In this document: positions 9,175 through 17,330 of the stretch, piece after piece
Position numbering within the stretch: position 1 is the stretch's first letter
How the letters are laid out: each line of letters begins with the position of its first letter
Assembly: GCF_020731285.1 (NCBI RefSeq)
Contig: NZ_JAJFOW010000003.1
Span: 1 to 64,000, forward strand
Direction: 5' to 3'
Length of the DNA: 64,000 nucleotides
DNA from: Cohnella baijiui
GTDB taxonomy: Bacteria > Bacillota > Bacilli > Paenibacillales > Paenibacillaceae
Made by a program: the position numbers and the translations under genes
Notes under the pieces: generated by a model
Database searches by the model: none
Told to the model about the DNA's origin: nothing
What the model saw: only the letters and a program-made list of their open reading frames with translations

Positions 9175-10098
9175 ATGTTGGACAATCGGATCAGAGCGAG
9201 ATTGATATATAATCCGACATCCGGCCGGGAAGAAGTGCGCCGGCGGCTGCCGGCCATCCTGCAGAAGCTGGAGCGGGGCGGCATCGAGACGTCCTGCCAC
9301 GCGACGGAGCGAGAGGGAGACGCGGTACAGGCCGCATCCGACGCGGTGGAGCGGGGCTTCGATCTCGTCATCTCCGCCGGCGGGGACGGAACGCTGAACG
9401 AGGTGGTCAACGGTCTCGCCCGGCACGAGCGCAGGCCCGCGCTCGGCATCCTGCCGCTCGGGACGACCAACGACTTTGCCCGCGCGCACGGCATCCCGAA
9501 GCGTTGGGACCAGGCGTGCGACCTGATCGTCAAGCGCTACACGCGCCCGATCGACATCGGCCAGGCGGACGGCAAATACTTCATCAACATCGCCGGCGGC
9601 GGCTCGCTCACCCAGCTCTCGTACGAGGTGCCGAGCAAGCTCAAGACAATGATCGGGCATCTCGCCTACTATATACGCGGATTCGAGAAAATCGTCAGCC
9701 TGCGTTCGTTCCAGATGAAGATCGTGGCCGAAGGCATCGGCGAATTCAACGACGAGTACATGCTGTTCCTCGTGGCCAACAGCAACTCGGTCGCCGGCTT
9801 CGAGAAGCTCGCGCCGAACGCTTCGACGGGCGACGGCCTATTCGACGTGCTGCTCATGCGCAAGTGCAACCTGGCCGAGTTCATCCGGATCGCGACGCTT
9901 GCGATGCGCGGCGAACACGTGAACGACTCGCACATCACGCTGTTCCAGACGAGCAAGCTGGAAGTGTTCACCGACGACGGCGTCCAGCTCAACCTCGACG
10001 GCGAGTACGGCGGCGACATGGCGGCGTCCTTCACCATCCTGCCTTCGCATATCCATATCATCGTAGACGAGCTCGGGGAGTCCAGCTATCATCGGTAG
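9175..10098 (+). CDS. Diacylglycerol kinase (DgkB/YegS lipid kinase family)
   Basis: 307-residue cytosolic lipid kinase. It shows the phosphate-binding start RLIYNPTSGRE (near residues 8-18), the nucleotide motif SAGGDGTLNEVVNG with GGDGT at 69-73, and LPLGTTNDFARA near 102. These are hallmarks of the DAGK catalytic family; DgkB of Gram-positives phosphorylates diacylglycerol released during lipoteichoic acid synthesis, returning it as phosphatidic acid. The ATG follows an AGAGGGG site. Thirteen bases separate it from the chelatase gene, suggesting co-transcription. The assignment to DgkB rather than another YegS-like lipid kinase rests on length and the C-terminal LNLDGEYGGDMA motif. Confidence 0.9.
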   Translation: MLDNRIRARLIYNPTSGREEVRRRLPAILQKLERGGIETSCHATEREGDAVQAASDAVERGFDLVISAGGDGTLNEVVNGLARHERRPALGILPLGTTNDFARAHGIPKRWDQACDLIVKRYTRPIDIGQADGKYFINIAGGGSLTQLSYEVPSKLKTMIGHLAYYIRGFEKIVSLRSFQMKIVAEGIGEFNDEYMLFLVANSNSVAGFEKLAPNASTGDGLFDVLLMRKCNLAEFIRIATLAMRGEHVNDSHITLFQTSKLEVFTDDGVQLNLDGEYGGDMAASFTILPSHIHIIVDELGESSYHR

Positions 10099-10122
10099 GG
10101 TGGTCGCCTTGTGGCAGAACGC

Positions 10123-10310
10123 GAATAGATGTAAAAGTACATCTAATTTGGGACGAAATCATCTGGATTCGATGATTAGTTGTAATTGTACATTTAATTT
10201 GGCGGATTTCCGCGTTTGGAACGGTTACACGCGAAATTAGATGTACGAATGCAGCTAATTCGGCATTCTAAGGATAAGAGAAGGAATTTAGTTGTAGAAT
10301 TGCATTTAAT
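10123..10310. repeat. Four dispersed palindromic repeat units
   Basis: Four imperfect palindromes of about 26-28 bp of the form TTAGNTGTA...TACATNTAATT lie near 10123-10149, 10175-10200, 10234-10260 and 10284-10310, spaced about 50-60 bp. Arms vary but AATTAG/CTAATT-type ends and the TGTA/TACA core recur. They fill the gap after the lipid kinase gene and resemble intergenic repeat families seen in many copies in GC-rich Paenibacillaceae genomes. Confidence 0.75.
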
Positions 10311-10329
10311 TGCGGGACGGGGAAGGCCC

Positions 10330-10473
10330 GCGAGTGGAAGAGGCGCGCGAGGAAGAAAGTGCGAGTGGAAGAGGCGCGCGGGGAAGAACGTGCGAGAGGA
10401 AGAGGCAACCGGGATAGAAAGTGCGAGTGGAAGAGGCACGCGGGATAGAAAGTGCGAGAGGAAGAAAGCACGT
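10330..10473. repeat. 31-bp tandem repeat, about 4.6 copies
   Basis: The motif GCGAGTGGAAGAGG starts at 10330, 10361, 10392, 10423 and 10454, giving an exact 31-bp period; the units alternate GAGTGG and GAGAGG and end in GAAAGT or GAACGT. It is purine-rich on the plus strand and directly precedes the rRNA methyltransferase gene. No coding potential is evident. Confidence 0.85.
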
Positions 10474-10522
10474 AACGTAGGCATCCAGCGTGCATCGATA
10501 GATGGAACGGAGTGGTTAGGCG

Positions 10523-12004
10523 ATGCGCCACAACAAGCACGGAGGCGCCCGCAGGGTGCCTACCCGTCCAACCGGGCTGCCGGTGGACGTGGGACAATCG
10601 ATCGTCACCGACATCGTTGGGTTGACGCATGAAGGCGAAGGGGTAGGCCGGGTGGACGGGTATACCCTTTTTGTCTCGCAGGCGCTGCCCGGCGACAAGG
10701 TGCGCGCCAACGTGGTCAGCGTCGGCAAGTCGTTCGGCCGCGCGCGGATGACGGCGCTGCTCGAGCCGAGCCCGGACCGGCGCGGGGCGCCGTGCCCGAT
10801 CTTCGACGCGTGCGGCGGCTGCCAGCTGCAGCACTGGGACTATGCGGCGCAGCTGCGGTGGAAGCGGCAGCACGTCGCCGACAATTTGGCGCGCATCGGC
10901 AAGCTGCCGATCGCGCCGCTGGACGGCGGCGCCGCAGCGGGCGACGGGGCGCAGGCGTCGGACGGGCGGCCGCCCGTCGTCGTCCATCCGATCATCGGGA
11001 TGGACGAGCCGTGGCGCTACCGCAACAAAGCCCAGGTGCCGATCGGCACGGGCGAGGGCGGACTGGTCGGCGGCTTCTACGAGCAGGGCAGCCACGACAT
11101 CGTCGACATGGAGGCCTGCCTCATTCAGCAGCAGGAGAACGAAGACACCGTCCGCGTTGTCAAGACGATCGCCCGCTCGCTCGGTTTCTCCGCCTACGAC
11201 CGTACGACGGGCCGTGGCCTGCTTCGCCACGTCATTGTCCGCCACGCCCAGGCGACCGGCGAGCGAATGGTCGTCTTCGTCACCAACGGCCGCGACCTCC
11301 CGCATCGCGACGAGCTCGTCGGCCTGATCCGCGAGCAGGTGCCCGGCGTTACGAGCATCTGCCAGAACGTCAACACAGCCGCATCGTCACTCGTCTTCGG
11401 CGAGGAAACCATCGCCCTGTGGGGCAGCGACGTCATCTACGACGAAATTGGCGACATCCGCTTCGCGATCTCCGCGCGCTCCTTTTTCCAGGTGAATCCA
11501 ATGCAGACCGAGCGATTGTACAATTCGGCTGTTCAATATGCCGGGCTCACCGGCGAAGAGACCGTCGTCGACGCCTACTGCGGCATCGGGACGATCACGC
11601 TCTTCCTCGCCCGCCACGTCCGCCGCGTCTACGGCGTCGAGATCGTCCCCGAAGCCATCGACGATGCCCGCCGCAACGCGCAGCTGAACGACATCCGCAA
11701 CGCCGAATTCGCCGTCGGTCCGGCCGAGGTCATTCTCCCTCGCTGGCAAGCCGAAGGCGTAACGCCCGACGTCATCGTCGTCGACCCACCACGTAAAGGC
11801 TGCGACCCGGCGCTGCTGGAGACGATGCTCCAGCTCAAGCCGCAACGCATTGTCTACGTCTCCTGCAACCCGTCTACGCTCGCGCGTGATCTTCGCGTTC
11901 TCGAGGATGGCGGTTATCGGACGGTCGAAGTGCAGCCGGTGGATATGTTTCCGCATACGGTGCATGTGGAGTGCGTGGTAGGAATATGTCGGGTCGATAC
12001 CTAG
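10523..12004 (+). CDS. rlmD: 23S rRNA (uracil-5-)-methyltransferase, RlmCD/RumA family
   Basis: 493-residue SAM-dependent enzyme that methylates uridine C5 in 23S rRNA (U747/U1939 class in Gram-positives). An N-terminal TRAM domain (about 25-85) is followed by iron-sulfur cluster cysteines C91, C97 and C100 in CPIFDACGGC and C199 further on. The SAM domain carries VVDAYCGIGTITLFLA, the DPPRKGCD motif and the catalytic nucleophile Cys448 in YVSCNPSTLARD. The C-terminus reads MFPHTVHVECVV then GICRVDT; the last residues are less typical. Genes of this family (rum) are known integration sites for streptococcal ICEs and prophage, and foreign DNA begins right after this gene here. Confidence 0.92.
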   Translation: MRHNKHGGARRVPTRPTGLPVDVGQSIVTDIVGLTHEGEGVGRVDGYTLFVSQALPGDKVRANVVSVGKSFGRARMTALLEPSPDRRGAPCPIFDACGGCQLQHWDYAAQLRWKRQHVADNLARIGKLPIAPLDGGAAAGDGAQASDGRPPVVVHPIIGMDEPWRYRNKAQVPIGTGEGGLVGGFYEQGSHDIVDMEACLIQQQENEDTVRVVKTIARSLGFSAYDRTTGRGLLRHVIVRHAQATGERMVVFVTNGRDLPHRDELVGLIREQVPGVTSICQNVNTAASSLVFGEETIALWGSDVIYDEIGDIRFAISARSFFQVNPMQTERLYNSAVQYAGLTGEETVVDAYCGIGTITLFLARHVRRVYGVEIVPEAIDDARRNAQLNDIRNAEFAVGPAEVILPRWQAEGVTPDVIVVDPPRKGCDPALLETMLQLKPQRIVYVSCNPSTLARDLRVLEDGGYRTVEVQPVDMFPHTVHVECVVGICRVDT

Positions 12005-12147
12005 AAGTCCTTAATTATCAGTATTCTGCGCAGTATGCGTCGTTTACGATTGCCGGAAGCGACTTTAGGAATAAGGTACTGAACGATAAAATTGAGGTTT
12101 CTATTGTTTTGGATTTGAAATGGGTGGCTACTTCAAGTGAATTTTAG
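11986..12147 (+). CDS. Possible 53-residue ORF overlapping the methyltransferase end
   Basis: An ATG at 11986, in another frame than the methyltransferase, opens 53 codons ending with TAG at 12145-12147. The residue pattern (YLEVLNYQYSAQYASFTIAG, then IEVSIVLDLKW) looks protein-like, with alternating hydrophobic residues as in a beta structure, so it may be the C-terminal remnant of a longer gene whose start was lost at the junction. GTGGTAGGA precedes the ATG. No family was recognised. Confidence 0.25.
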   Translation: MSGRYLEVLNYQYSAQYASFTIAGSDFRNKVLNDKIEVSIVLDLKWVATSSEF

Positions 12148-12168
12148 TTGAAGCATAGAAAGTTCAGA

Positions 12169-12195
12169 GAACACCTTTCAGGGTGTTTTCTTTTT
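12169..12195 (+). terminator. Rho-independent terminator
   Basis: GAACACC, loop TTTCA, GGTGTTTTC followed by TTTTT. It lies 165 bases after the rRNA methyltransferase stop and 22 bases after the 53-codon ORF and ends rightward transcription from the host side. Confidence 0.75.
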
Positions 12196-12201
12196 ATATA
12201 A

Positions 12202-12339
12202 CTATTTTTCAAAAAAGCCGGTGTTGCCTTTGCTGCTTAGTGCATTTTTTATTCCGGCATTGGCTTTATTAGTTTGAGCTAAGAATCTAATCAATCTGGG
12301 GATAGACACTCCTCTTAACGCAGAAAGATGAATTCTCAC
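12202..12339 (-). CDS. Possible 45-residue ORF on the minus strand
   Basis: Read leftward from a GTG at 12339, this frame encodes 45 residues and ends KGNTGFFEK. The sequence GVSIPRLIRFLAQTNKANAG has a sensible amphipathic helical composition, unlike a random frame in AT-rich DNA. A weak AAAGGG lies about 15 bases before the GTG. It may be a small gene or the end of a lost one. No family assignment is possible. The rest of 12148-12430 holds the terminator and AT-rich DNA with nothing else recognised. Confidence 0.3.
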   Translation of the reverse strand: MRIHLSALRGVSIPRLIRFLAQTNKANAGIKNALSSKGNTGFFEK

Positions 12340-12430
12340 TATCGTAATACTTTTACCCTTTTATTTGCTTTTGAAATTACAGATAATGAAGTAAAGCTGC
12401 ACCAATAAAAATATTGCAGGAGGAAATCCC

Positions 12431-13369
12431 GTGTATATTGACTTTGTTAAAAACGATTATTCCGATAAGAGCGAATCTGAAGCTGCTCAGCATATAGAGC
12501 AAGATAAAATCCATCTGGGGAAAATTATTCAGGAACGTATACGAAATGAAATAAGCGAGATAGCAGAGCGTTGGTATGAGTTAGATGATATTGGATACTA
12601 CAAAATTAACGAGCGATTCTTTGACTTATTAAAGGAAGCAGAAAATCTCTATTCATTTGGATACTACATTGGCACGATTTCAGTCATTGGTATTACCAGC
12701 GAAGAATTTTGCAAGTACATGGCTTCAAATAACAATATTCAAGATACGGATCTTAAGCAAATAGATAGATTAAAACTTCTAAAGTCAAGAAATGTTATAT
12801 CTCGGGCAACTTTCCGGCACTTCAACACCATTAGGGCTATAAGAAATGATTGTGTTCATTTCAATGTAAATTTTAAGAGACTGAGCCAAGATGAACTAAA
12901 AGAACGTGCAATAAAGGCAATAAATTGCTATAAGGCTGGATTGAAGGAAACAATTAGTCCAGAAGAATTGCCCGTTGACGAAGTTCTGGAGAAACTAATT
13001 AGTAATACGAGATTGTCGTTTGAAGACTTCAAGTTAAGGCAGCGAAATATTTATAAAATTAAAAATGGAATTGACTTAAAAATTGCTCCCGGCATCAAAA
13101 ATTTGAGCTTCACATCAAACTATTATATTGCAGAAATAGACATTACCACTGATCTCTTCAAAGAGATGACCCTTTTTGATATAGAAACAGGCGGAATAGT
13201 TGTCGTTGACTTGACATTACCTCAAGTAAAAATGATTGAGGAAATGCAGTTAGAGGTGGGGAATGTAATATTGGCGACACTCCTTTCTAGAGTTAGTTCA
13301 GTTGGTCAAAGTGAGGAATGGTTTTTACTAAACATTGCAGATGTTTATTATGGACACTACGTAATTTAA
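12431..13369 (+). CDS. HEPN-motif protein of unknown function
   Basis: 312-residue predicted cytosolic protein, strongly AT-rich compared with both neighbours, which marks recent transfer. The N-terminal half is helical and contains RNDCVH at residues 138-143, matching the R-N/D/H-x-x-x-H signature of HEPN ribonucleases, within IRAIRNDCVHFNV. Proteins with a similar central motif occur among uncharacterised DUF4145-like families. The C-terminal half (about 190-312) is beta-rich and of unknown type. GTG start with AGGAGG 7-8 bases upstream. It stands alone between two terminators at the left edge of the conjugative element. A role in RNA cleavage or phage defence is inference from the motif; an inactive HEPN-like scaffold is equally possible. 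Confidence 0.7.
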   Translation: MYIDFVKNDYSDKSESEAAQHIEQDKIHLGKIIQERIRNEISEIAERWYELDDIGYYKINERFFDLLKEAENLYSFGYYIGTISVIGITSEEFCKYMASNNNIQDTDLKQIDRLKLLKSRNVISRATFRHFNTIRAIRNDCVHFNVNFKRLSQDELKERAIKAINCYKAGLKETISPEELPVDEVLEKLISNTRLSFEDFKLRQRNIYKIKNGIDLKIAPGIKNLSFTSNYYIAEIDITTDLFKEMTLFDIETGGIVVVDLTLPQVKMIEEMQLEVGNVILATLLSRVSSVGQSEEWFLLNIADVYYGHYVI

Positions 13370-13446
13370 TAGGAAAGTCGAATTACCGAGATATGTCTAT
13401 TTAGAATGTGGGACAATAAGACCATCTATAAAATATTGAATATCCA

Positions 13447-13484
13447 AGAGAGCGTCCCTTCAACTTCGGGGGCGTTCTCTTTTT
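13447..13484 (+). terminator. Rho-independent terminator after HEPN gene
   Basis: Hairpin AGAGAGCGTCCC ... GGGGGCGTTCTCT with TTTT following, about 80 bases after the stop of the HEPN-motif gene. Confidence 0.7.
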
Positions 13485-13501
13485 ATATAGATACCCTTTT
13501 G

Positions 13502-13542
13502 AAAAGCCGATTGCCCTGAACTTCAGAGTAATCGGCTTTTTT
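13502..13542 (+). terminator. Terminator or attenuator before parA
   Basis: Perfect 11-bp arms AAAAGCCGATT and AATCGGCTTTT with a 17-base loop and a T-run, ending 20 bases before the parA start. Its place directly in the leader of parA suggests either a second terminator shielding the element or an attenuator of the par operon. Confidence 0.65.
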
Positions 13543-13562
13543 GCATGAAAGGAGATAAAAGT

Positions 13563-14390
13563 ATGTCTAAAGTAATCGCTCTTGCCAATCAGAAAGGCGG
13601 CGTCGGCAAAACGACAACAGCGGTCAACCTCGGCATTGGCTTGGCGGCGGAAGGCAAGAAGGTTCTGCTGTTGGACGCAGATGCGCAAGGGAACCTAACG
13701 GATTCACTGGGCTTCCATGAACCGGACAGTCTATCCGTTTCACTGGCTACGATGCTGGTGAAGGGTATGACGGAGGAGCCGTATGAACCGAGGGAAGGTA
13801 TTTTGCACCATCACGAAGGTATCAACCTGATGCCGGGAAACATCGAATTATCGGCAGTCGAAGTGGCACTCGTCAATACGATGAGTAGGGAAACGATTAT
13901 GCGTTCGTACATCGATTCCGTAAAAGCAGATTACGATTATATCCTGATCGACTGTATGCCGAGCTTGGGCATGATGACGATCAACGCATTGGCAGCAGCG
14001 GATAGCGTTATTATCCCGGTACAGGCGCACTACCTGCCCGCCAAAGGCATGACACAGCTTTTGCAGACGGTTGCCCGCGTTCGGCGTCAAATTAATCCGA
14101 AGCTGGCTGTGGACGGTGTGCTGCTCACGATGGTAGACAGCCGAACCAATTTCGCCAAAGACATTTCTTTAGTTTTGCGTCGGGATTATGGGGATAAGCT
14201 GCGTGTATTCAATACAGAAATCCCCCTGTCCATCCGCGCGGCGGAAACAAGCGCCAAGGGTAAAAGCATTTACGCCCACGATCCGAACGGACAGGTTGCT
14301 AAAGCCTACGCTGCACTTACGAAGGAGGTGCAGGATATTGGCAGCGAAAGAAGATCGGCTCGCCAGCATAAAGCTGACCAAAGTCGATGA
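13563..14390 (+). CDS. parA: ParA-family partition ATPase (Soj-like)
   Basis: 275-residue cytosolic ATPase. The deviant Walker A motif KGGVGKTT occupies residues 11-18, the DADAQGNLTDS motif follows near 40, and the Walker B region YDYILIDCMPSLG lies near 120. ParA proteins bind DNA non-specifically as ATP dimers and segregate elements with ParB. ATG at 13563 has AAAGGAG eight bases upstream; an earlier in-frame ATG at 13545 precedes that site. The ParB gene overlaps its 3' end by about 50 bases, so they are co-translated. In ICEs this pair stabilises the excised circular form. Confidence 0.92.
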   Translation: MSKVIALANQKGGVGKTTTAVNLGIGLAAEGKKVLLLDADAQGNLTDSLGFHEPDSLSVSLATMLVKGMTEEPYEPREGILHHHEGINLMPGNIELSAVEVALVNTMSRETIMRSYIDSVKADYDYILIDCMPSLGMMTINALAAADSVIIPVQAHYLPAKGMTQLLQTVARVRRQINPKLAVDGVLLTMVDSRTNFAKDISLVLRRDYGDKLRVFNTEIPLSIRAAETSAKGKSIYAHDPNGQVAKAYAALTKEVQDIGSERRSARQHKADQSR

Positions 14391-15282
14391 TTTATTCTCG
14401 ACAGAGGAAAGCCGCAACGATTCGCAACGGGAAAAGGTGATGGATATTCCATTGGCTGAAATTAGTGAATTTCCCGGTCATCCCTTTAAGGTTAGGGCGG
14501 ATGAAGCGATGTTAGAAATGGCGGATAGTGTCAAGCAGTATGGTGTCCTTGTTCCCGGCTTAGTTCGGCCAAAGGTAGGCGGTGGATACGAGATGGTATC
14601 CGGCCATCGTCGAAAGAAGGCAAGTGAATTGGCTGGTATGGAGACAATTCCATGTCTCGTTCGCGAGTTGGATGACGATCAGGCGACTATCATCATGGTG
14701 GATAGCAACCTGCAACGGGAGTATATTTCTCCGAGTGAAAAAGCTTTTGCCTACAAAATGAAATTGGAAGCAATGAACAGACAAGGACAACGAACAGATT
14801 TAACTCGTTCCCAAGTTGGGAACAAGTCTGCTGCAAAGAAATCAAGCGAGATATTAGCAGAACAGATGGGCGAAAGCAAAAACCAAATATTTAGATACGT
14901 TCGCCTAACCGAACTCACTCCTCACATTCTCGAAATGGTAGACGACAAACGGATTGCCTTTAATCCTGCCGTTGAGTTATCTTACTTGGCCGAGAAAGAA
15001 CAGCAAGCCCTATTCGATACCATGCAGGCAGAGGACTGCACGCCTTCACTTGCACAGGCTCAGCGTATGAAAAAGATGAGTCAAGAAGGCAGGCTGAATA
15101 CAGATGTCATTTACACCATACTAACGGAGGAAAAGCCGAATCAGAAAGAAAAAATGAGTATTCAGCGAGAACGAATCGACCGCTTTTTCCCACGAGACTT
15201 CTCGGAAAAACAAAAGGAAGACCTGATCGTGCAACTGCTGGAAAGCTGGTACAAAAGGCGGCAGAGGGAGCACGAACGGTAA
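14338..15282 (+). CDS. parB: ParB/Spo0J-like partition protein
   Basis: 314 residues from the TTG at 14338, which has GAAGGAGG about ten bases upstream and lies inside the end of parA. The N-terminal ParB nuclease-like fold includes HPFKVRADE, GYEMVSGHRRKKASELAG (the conserved GHRR loop, CTP-binding region in ParB) and the helical NLQREYISPSEKAFAYKMK. A helix-turn-helix follows (NQIFRYVRLTELTP). It would bind a parS-like site and stimulate ParA. A second, similar gene lies at 41195. The protein also resembles the ICE-encoded ParB relatives often found beside TOPRIM and relaxase genes. Confidence 0.9.
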   Translation: MAAKEDRLASIKLTKVDDLFSTEESRNDSQREKVMDIPLAEISEFPGHPFKVRADEAMLEMADSVKQYGVLVPGLVRPKVGGGYEMVSGHRRKKASELAGMETIPCLVRELDDDQATIIMVDSNLQREYISPSEKAFAYKMKLEAMNRQGQRTDLTRSQVGNKSAAKKSSEILAEQMGESKNQIFRYVRLTELTPHILEMVDDKRIAFNPAVELSYLAEKEQQALFDTMQAEDCTPSLAQAQRMKKMSQEGRLNTDVIYTILTEEKPNQKEKMSIQRERIDRFFPRDFSEKQKEDLIVQLLESWYKRRQREHER

Positions 15283-15311
15283 TTCCCCCGTTGCCGCCTT
15301 GTTCATGCACC

Positions 15312-15337
15312 CTCTCCCCTGACGGAGAGCTTTTTTT
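15312..15337 (+). terminator. Rho-independent terminator after parB
   Basis: CTCTCC, short loop CCTGAC, GGAGAG, then C and seven T. It ends the parA-parB unit 30 bases after the stop. Confidence 0.8.
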
Positions 15338-15365
15338 ATGCCCATTTTCGGGGAGGAGATCATCA

Positions 15366-15536
15366 ATGGACTTTACGAAAGGAAAACGGCGTCAGTATGA
15401 ACGTCTGATGAAAGAAAAGCCGGGTTTTGCGCGTAGTAGGCCATCTGAGGAGGAAGAAGCACAACTGCGTAAGCAGGCTCAGGAAGCCGAAGGCTGGCAC
15501 AAGAAACGTGACCGCAAAAAGAACCGGGAGGGCTGA
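15366..15536 (+). CDS. Small charged hypothetical protein
   Basis: 56-residue, highly charged protein (Lys, Arg and Glu rich; core SEEEEAQLRKQAQEAEGW) with a predicted single helix. GGGAGGAGAT directly precedes the ATG at 15366. It starts the operon that leads into the Tad-like cluster, two bases before the next gene. No family was recognised; small basic or acidic proteins of this kind are frequent accessory genes in Firmicutes ICEs. Confidence 0.7.
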   Translation: MDFTKGKRRQYERLMKEKPGFARSRPSEEEEAQLRKQAQEAEGWHKKRDRKKNREG

Positions 15537-15538
15537 CG

Positions 15539-16150
15539 ATGGAACAAGAGAAACGAATGGCCGGTGACTACGAAGTCTATCAAGCGCTACCCATTGGCAG
15601 GGTGGAGGTTGTTTTAGGCATCGACATCACGAATACCGAAAAGCCCTATTTGGTTTGCTATTGCTCGCAGAATAATTTGTTTGGTATCGATCAGTATTAC
15701 GGTGCAGAAAGATATGCGGATTACCTGGTCGCAATGCAGGAATTTACCAAGCTCTTGCAATGGGAAATCGAGAAACTCCAGACCGAGCGCACTACGATCA
15801 CGGAGCCGATGCCTCCCATTCAACCCGACCAATGCCTGCCCATCAAAAGTGACGATGATCTCGGCGGCAGAATTGTTGTGACCCGTTTGGATTGGTTGCG
15901 GCCGGAATTTCGCACGGCAGACCATCAGTTGATTTGGGTAACGGGAGGTTTCGGGGCTTCGGGGAACTCACGTGGGCGGGCGGTCTATGCGGAAACCCTC
16001 TATTCCGGCGATGAATACCGCTATAACCGGGAAGACCTGATGGGGTTCCTGAAGCCGGAGCATACGCCCACATGGGCGGCCGAGAAGCTGGCACAACGAC
16101 AAGCGGAGCAAGCCCCATCAAAGCCGCGTCCGCGAGGCGAAGCGCGCTAA
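15539..16150 (+). CDS. Conserved ICE-type hypothetical protein
   Basis: 203-residue cytosolic protein. The C-terminal part (about 105-185) has the pattern GRIVVTRLDWLRPEFR, then LIWVTGGFGASGNSRGRAV and a LYSGDEYRYNREDLMGFLKP stretch, which resembles a domain that recurs in large ICE proteins of Firmicutes but whose function is not known. The N-terminal part is a separate alpha/beta region. It starts two bases after the preceding gene and is followed after 47 bases by the CpaB-like gene. No signal peptide or membrane segment is seen. Confidence 0.75.
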   Translation: MEQEKRMAGDYEVYQALPIGRVEVVLGIDITNTEKPYLVCYCSQNNLFGIDQYYGAERYADYLVAMQEFTKLLQWEIEKLQTERTTITEPMPPIQPDQCLPIKSDDDLGGRIVVTRLDWLRPEFRTADHQLIWVTGGFGASGNSRGRAVYAETLYSGDEYRYNREDLMGFLKPEHTPTWAAEKLAQRQAEQAPSKPRPRGEAR

Positions 16151-16197
16151 GAGAAGCGCAAGGTATCTTCTATATAAATGAAAGGAGATCGTGAACG

Positions 16198-17319
16198 ATG
16201 CCATGGACGTATCGACACCGCAACACGCTCATCATGGGAGCCATTTCGATCAGCGTGGCGCTTCTGGTAGCAGCGGCCTTGTATATGCTGATCCAGCACA
16301 CCGACCAGCAGCAAAAGCAGCAACAGATGAAAGAGGAGTATGAGCGGCAGATTCAGCAATTGAAAAAGGAGGAGCAGCAAAACAGCCGAAATGTCTGGAC
16401 GACTGCAAAAACGATACCGGCAGGCGTCTCGCTCAAAGCGGATGACCTCAAGGCTGTTCCGATGCCCGTCAGTTTGGTTCCGCCGGGCGTAATCACCGAC
16501 CGGGAAAGCATCATCGGCAAAAACGCCAAGATCGAGCTTGCATCAGGAATGCCGCTACTTTCCTCTTTATTGTACGAAGGACAGCCCATTCCGAAGGATT
16601 TGCGCATACAGGAGTTTCAGGTCATTCAGCTTCCCTCTAATCTCAAGCCTAACCAATATATTGACGTTCGCATCGGCTTTCCAACCGGCGAGGACTTTGT
16701 TCTTTTATCTAAAAAGAAGGTACAGGAGCTGTCCGGTACGGTTGTGTGGCTGGAACTGAATGAGATGGACATCCTCCAAACGTCCAGCGCAATTATTGAT
16801 GCGTACTTGCAGGGAGCAAGGCTGTATGCCCTCCCGTACATCGAGCCGGGCTTACAGGAAGCGGCTGTGGTCAACTATCCGGCCAATCAGAAGGTATTGA
16901 ACCTGATGGCGGTCGATCCCAATCTGCTCGAAACCGCAAAAATCGAACTTGCCCGCGCGTTGCGTCAAACGCTGGATGGCAATTTGAAGGCGGTCAGCGA
17001 CTCGGACAAACTTCGCGTCACCAGCGGTAGTGTAACCGTGCAGCAGCAGTTACAAAACGAACGGATGACGACGCGGCAGGGCAATGCCATGAGCGAAACA
17101 CAGCCAGTAGGCACACCGCAGTCTGGAGAATCAGCAGTTTCGACGAATGGTCCACAGCCTAGCGTGAGTGATGCTGCTGGTGCAGCAGCTACGAAATCTC
17201 CGAAAAATCAACAGACGCCCCCTCCTGCCGTTTCGCCGTCGCTGCCATCGGGTATGCCTCCTGCAACCGAGGCGCCTCCGGCAAGCGAAGATAAGTGGGA
17301 AAACATCTTCAATCAATGA
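16198..17319 (+). CDS. SAF-domain CpaB/RcpC-like pilus assembly protein
   Basis: 373-residue membrane-anchored protein. A single transmembrane segment lies near residues 12-32, followed by a Gln/Lys/Glu-rich coiled coil (about 36-62), then a SAF domain with the KTIPAGVSLKADDLKAVPMP signature near 70-90, as in CpaB/RcpC of Tad pili. The C-terminal tail (from about 300) is Pro/Thr/Ser/Ala-rich and disordered. AAAGGAGATC precedes the ATG. In Tad systems CpaB is a periplasmic assembly component; in Gram-positives it would act at the outer membrane face under the wall. It opens the run of Tad-like genes through 22817. Confidence 0.8.
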   Translation: MPWTYRHRNTLIMGAISISVALLVAAALYMLIQHTDQQQKQQQMKEEYERQIQQLKKEEQQNSRNVWTTAKTIPAGVSLKADDLKAVPMPVSLVPPGVITDRESIIGKNAKIELASGMPLLSSLLYEGQPIPKDLRIQEFQVIQLPSNLKPNQYIDVRIGFPTGEDFVLLSKKKVQELSGTVVWLELNEMDILQTSSAIIDAYLQGARLYALPYIEPGLQEAAVVNYPANQKVLNLMAVDPNLLETAKIELARALRQTLDGNLKAVSDSDKLRVTSGSVTVQQQLQNERMTTRQGNAMSETQPVGTPQSGESAVSTNGPQPSVSDAAGAAATKSPKNQQTPPPAVSPSLPSGMPPATEAPPASEDKWENIFNQ

Positions 17320-17330
17320 GGAGTGCGGAT

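Noticed and set aside
10216..10632. 138-codon frame over the two intergenic repeats
   Set aside because: Lies on palindromes and a 31-bp purine repeat, with Arg/Glu/Gly-rich low complexity, and runs into the methyltransferase gene.
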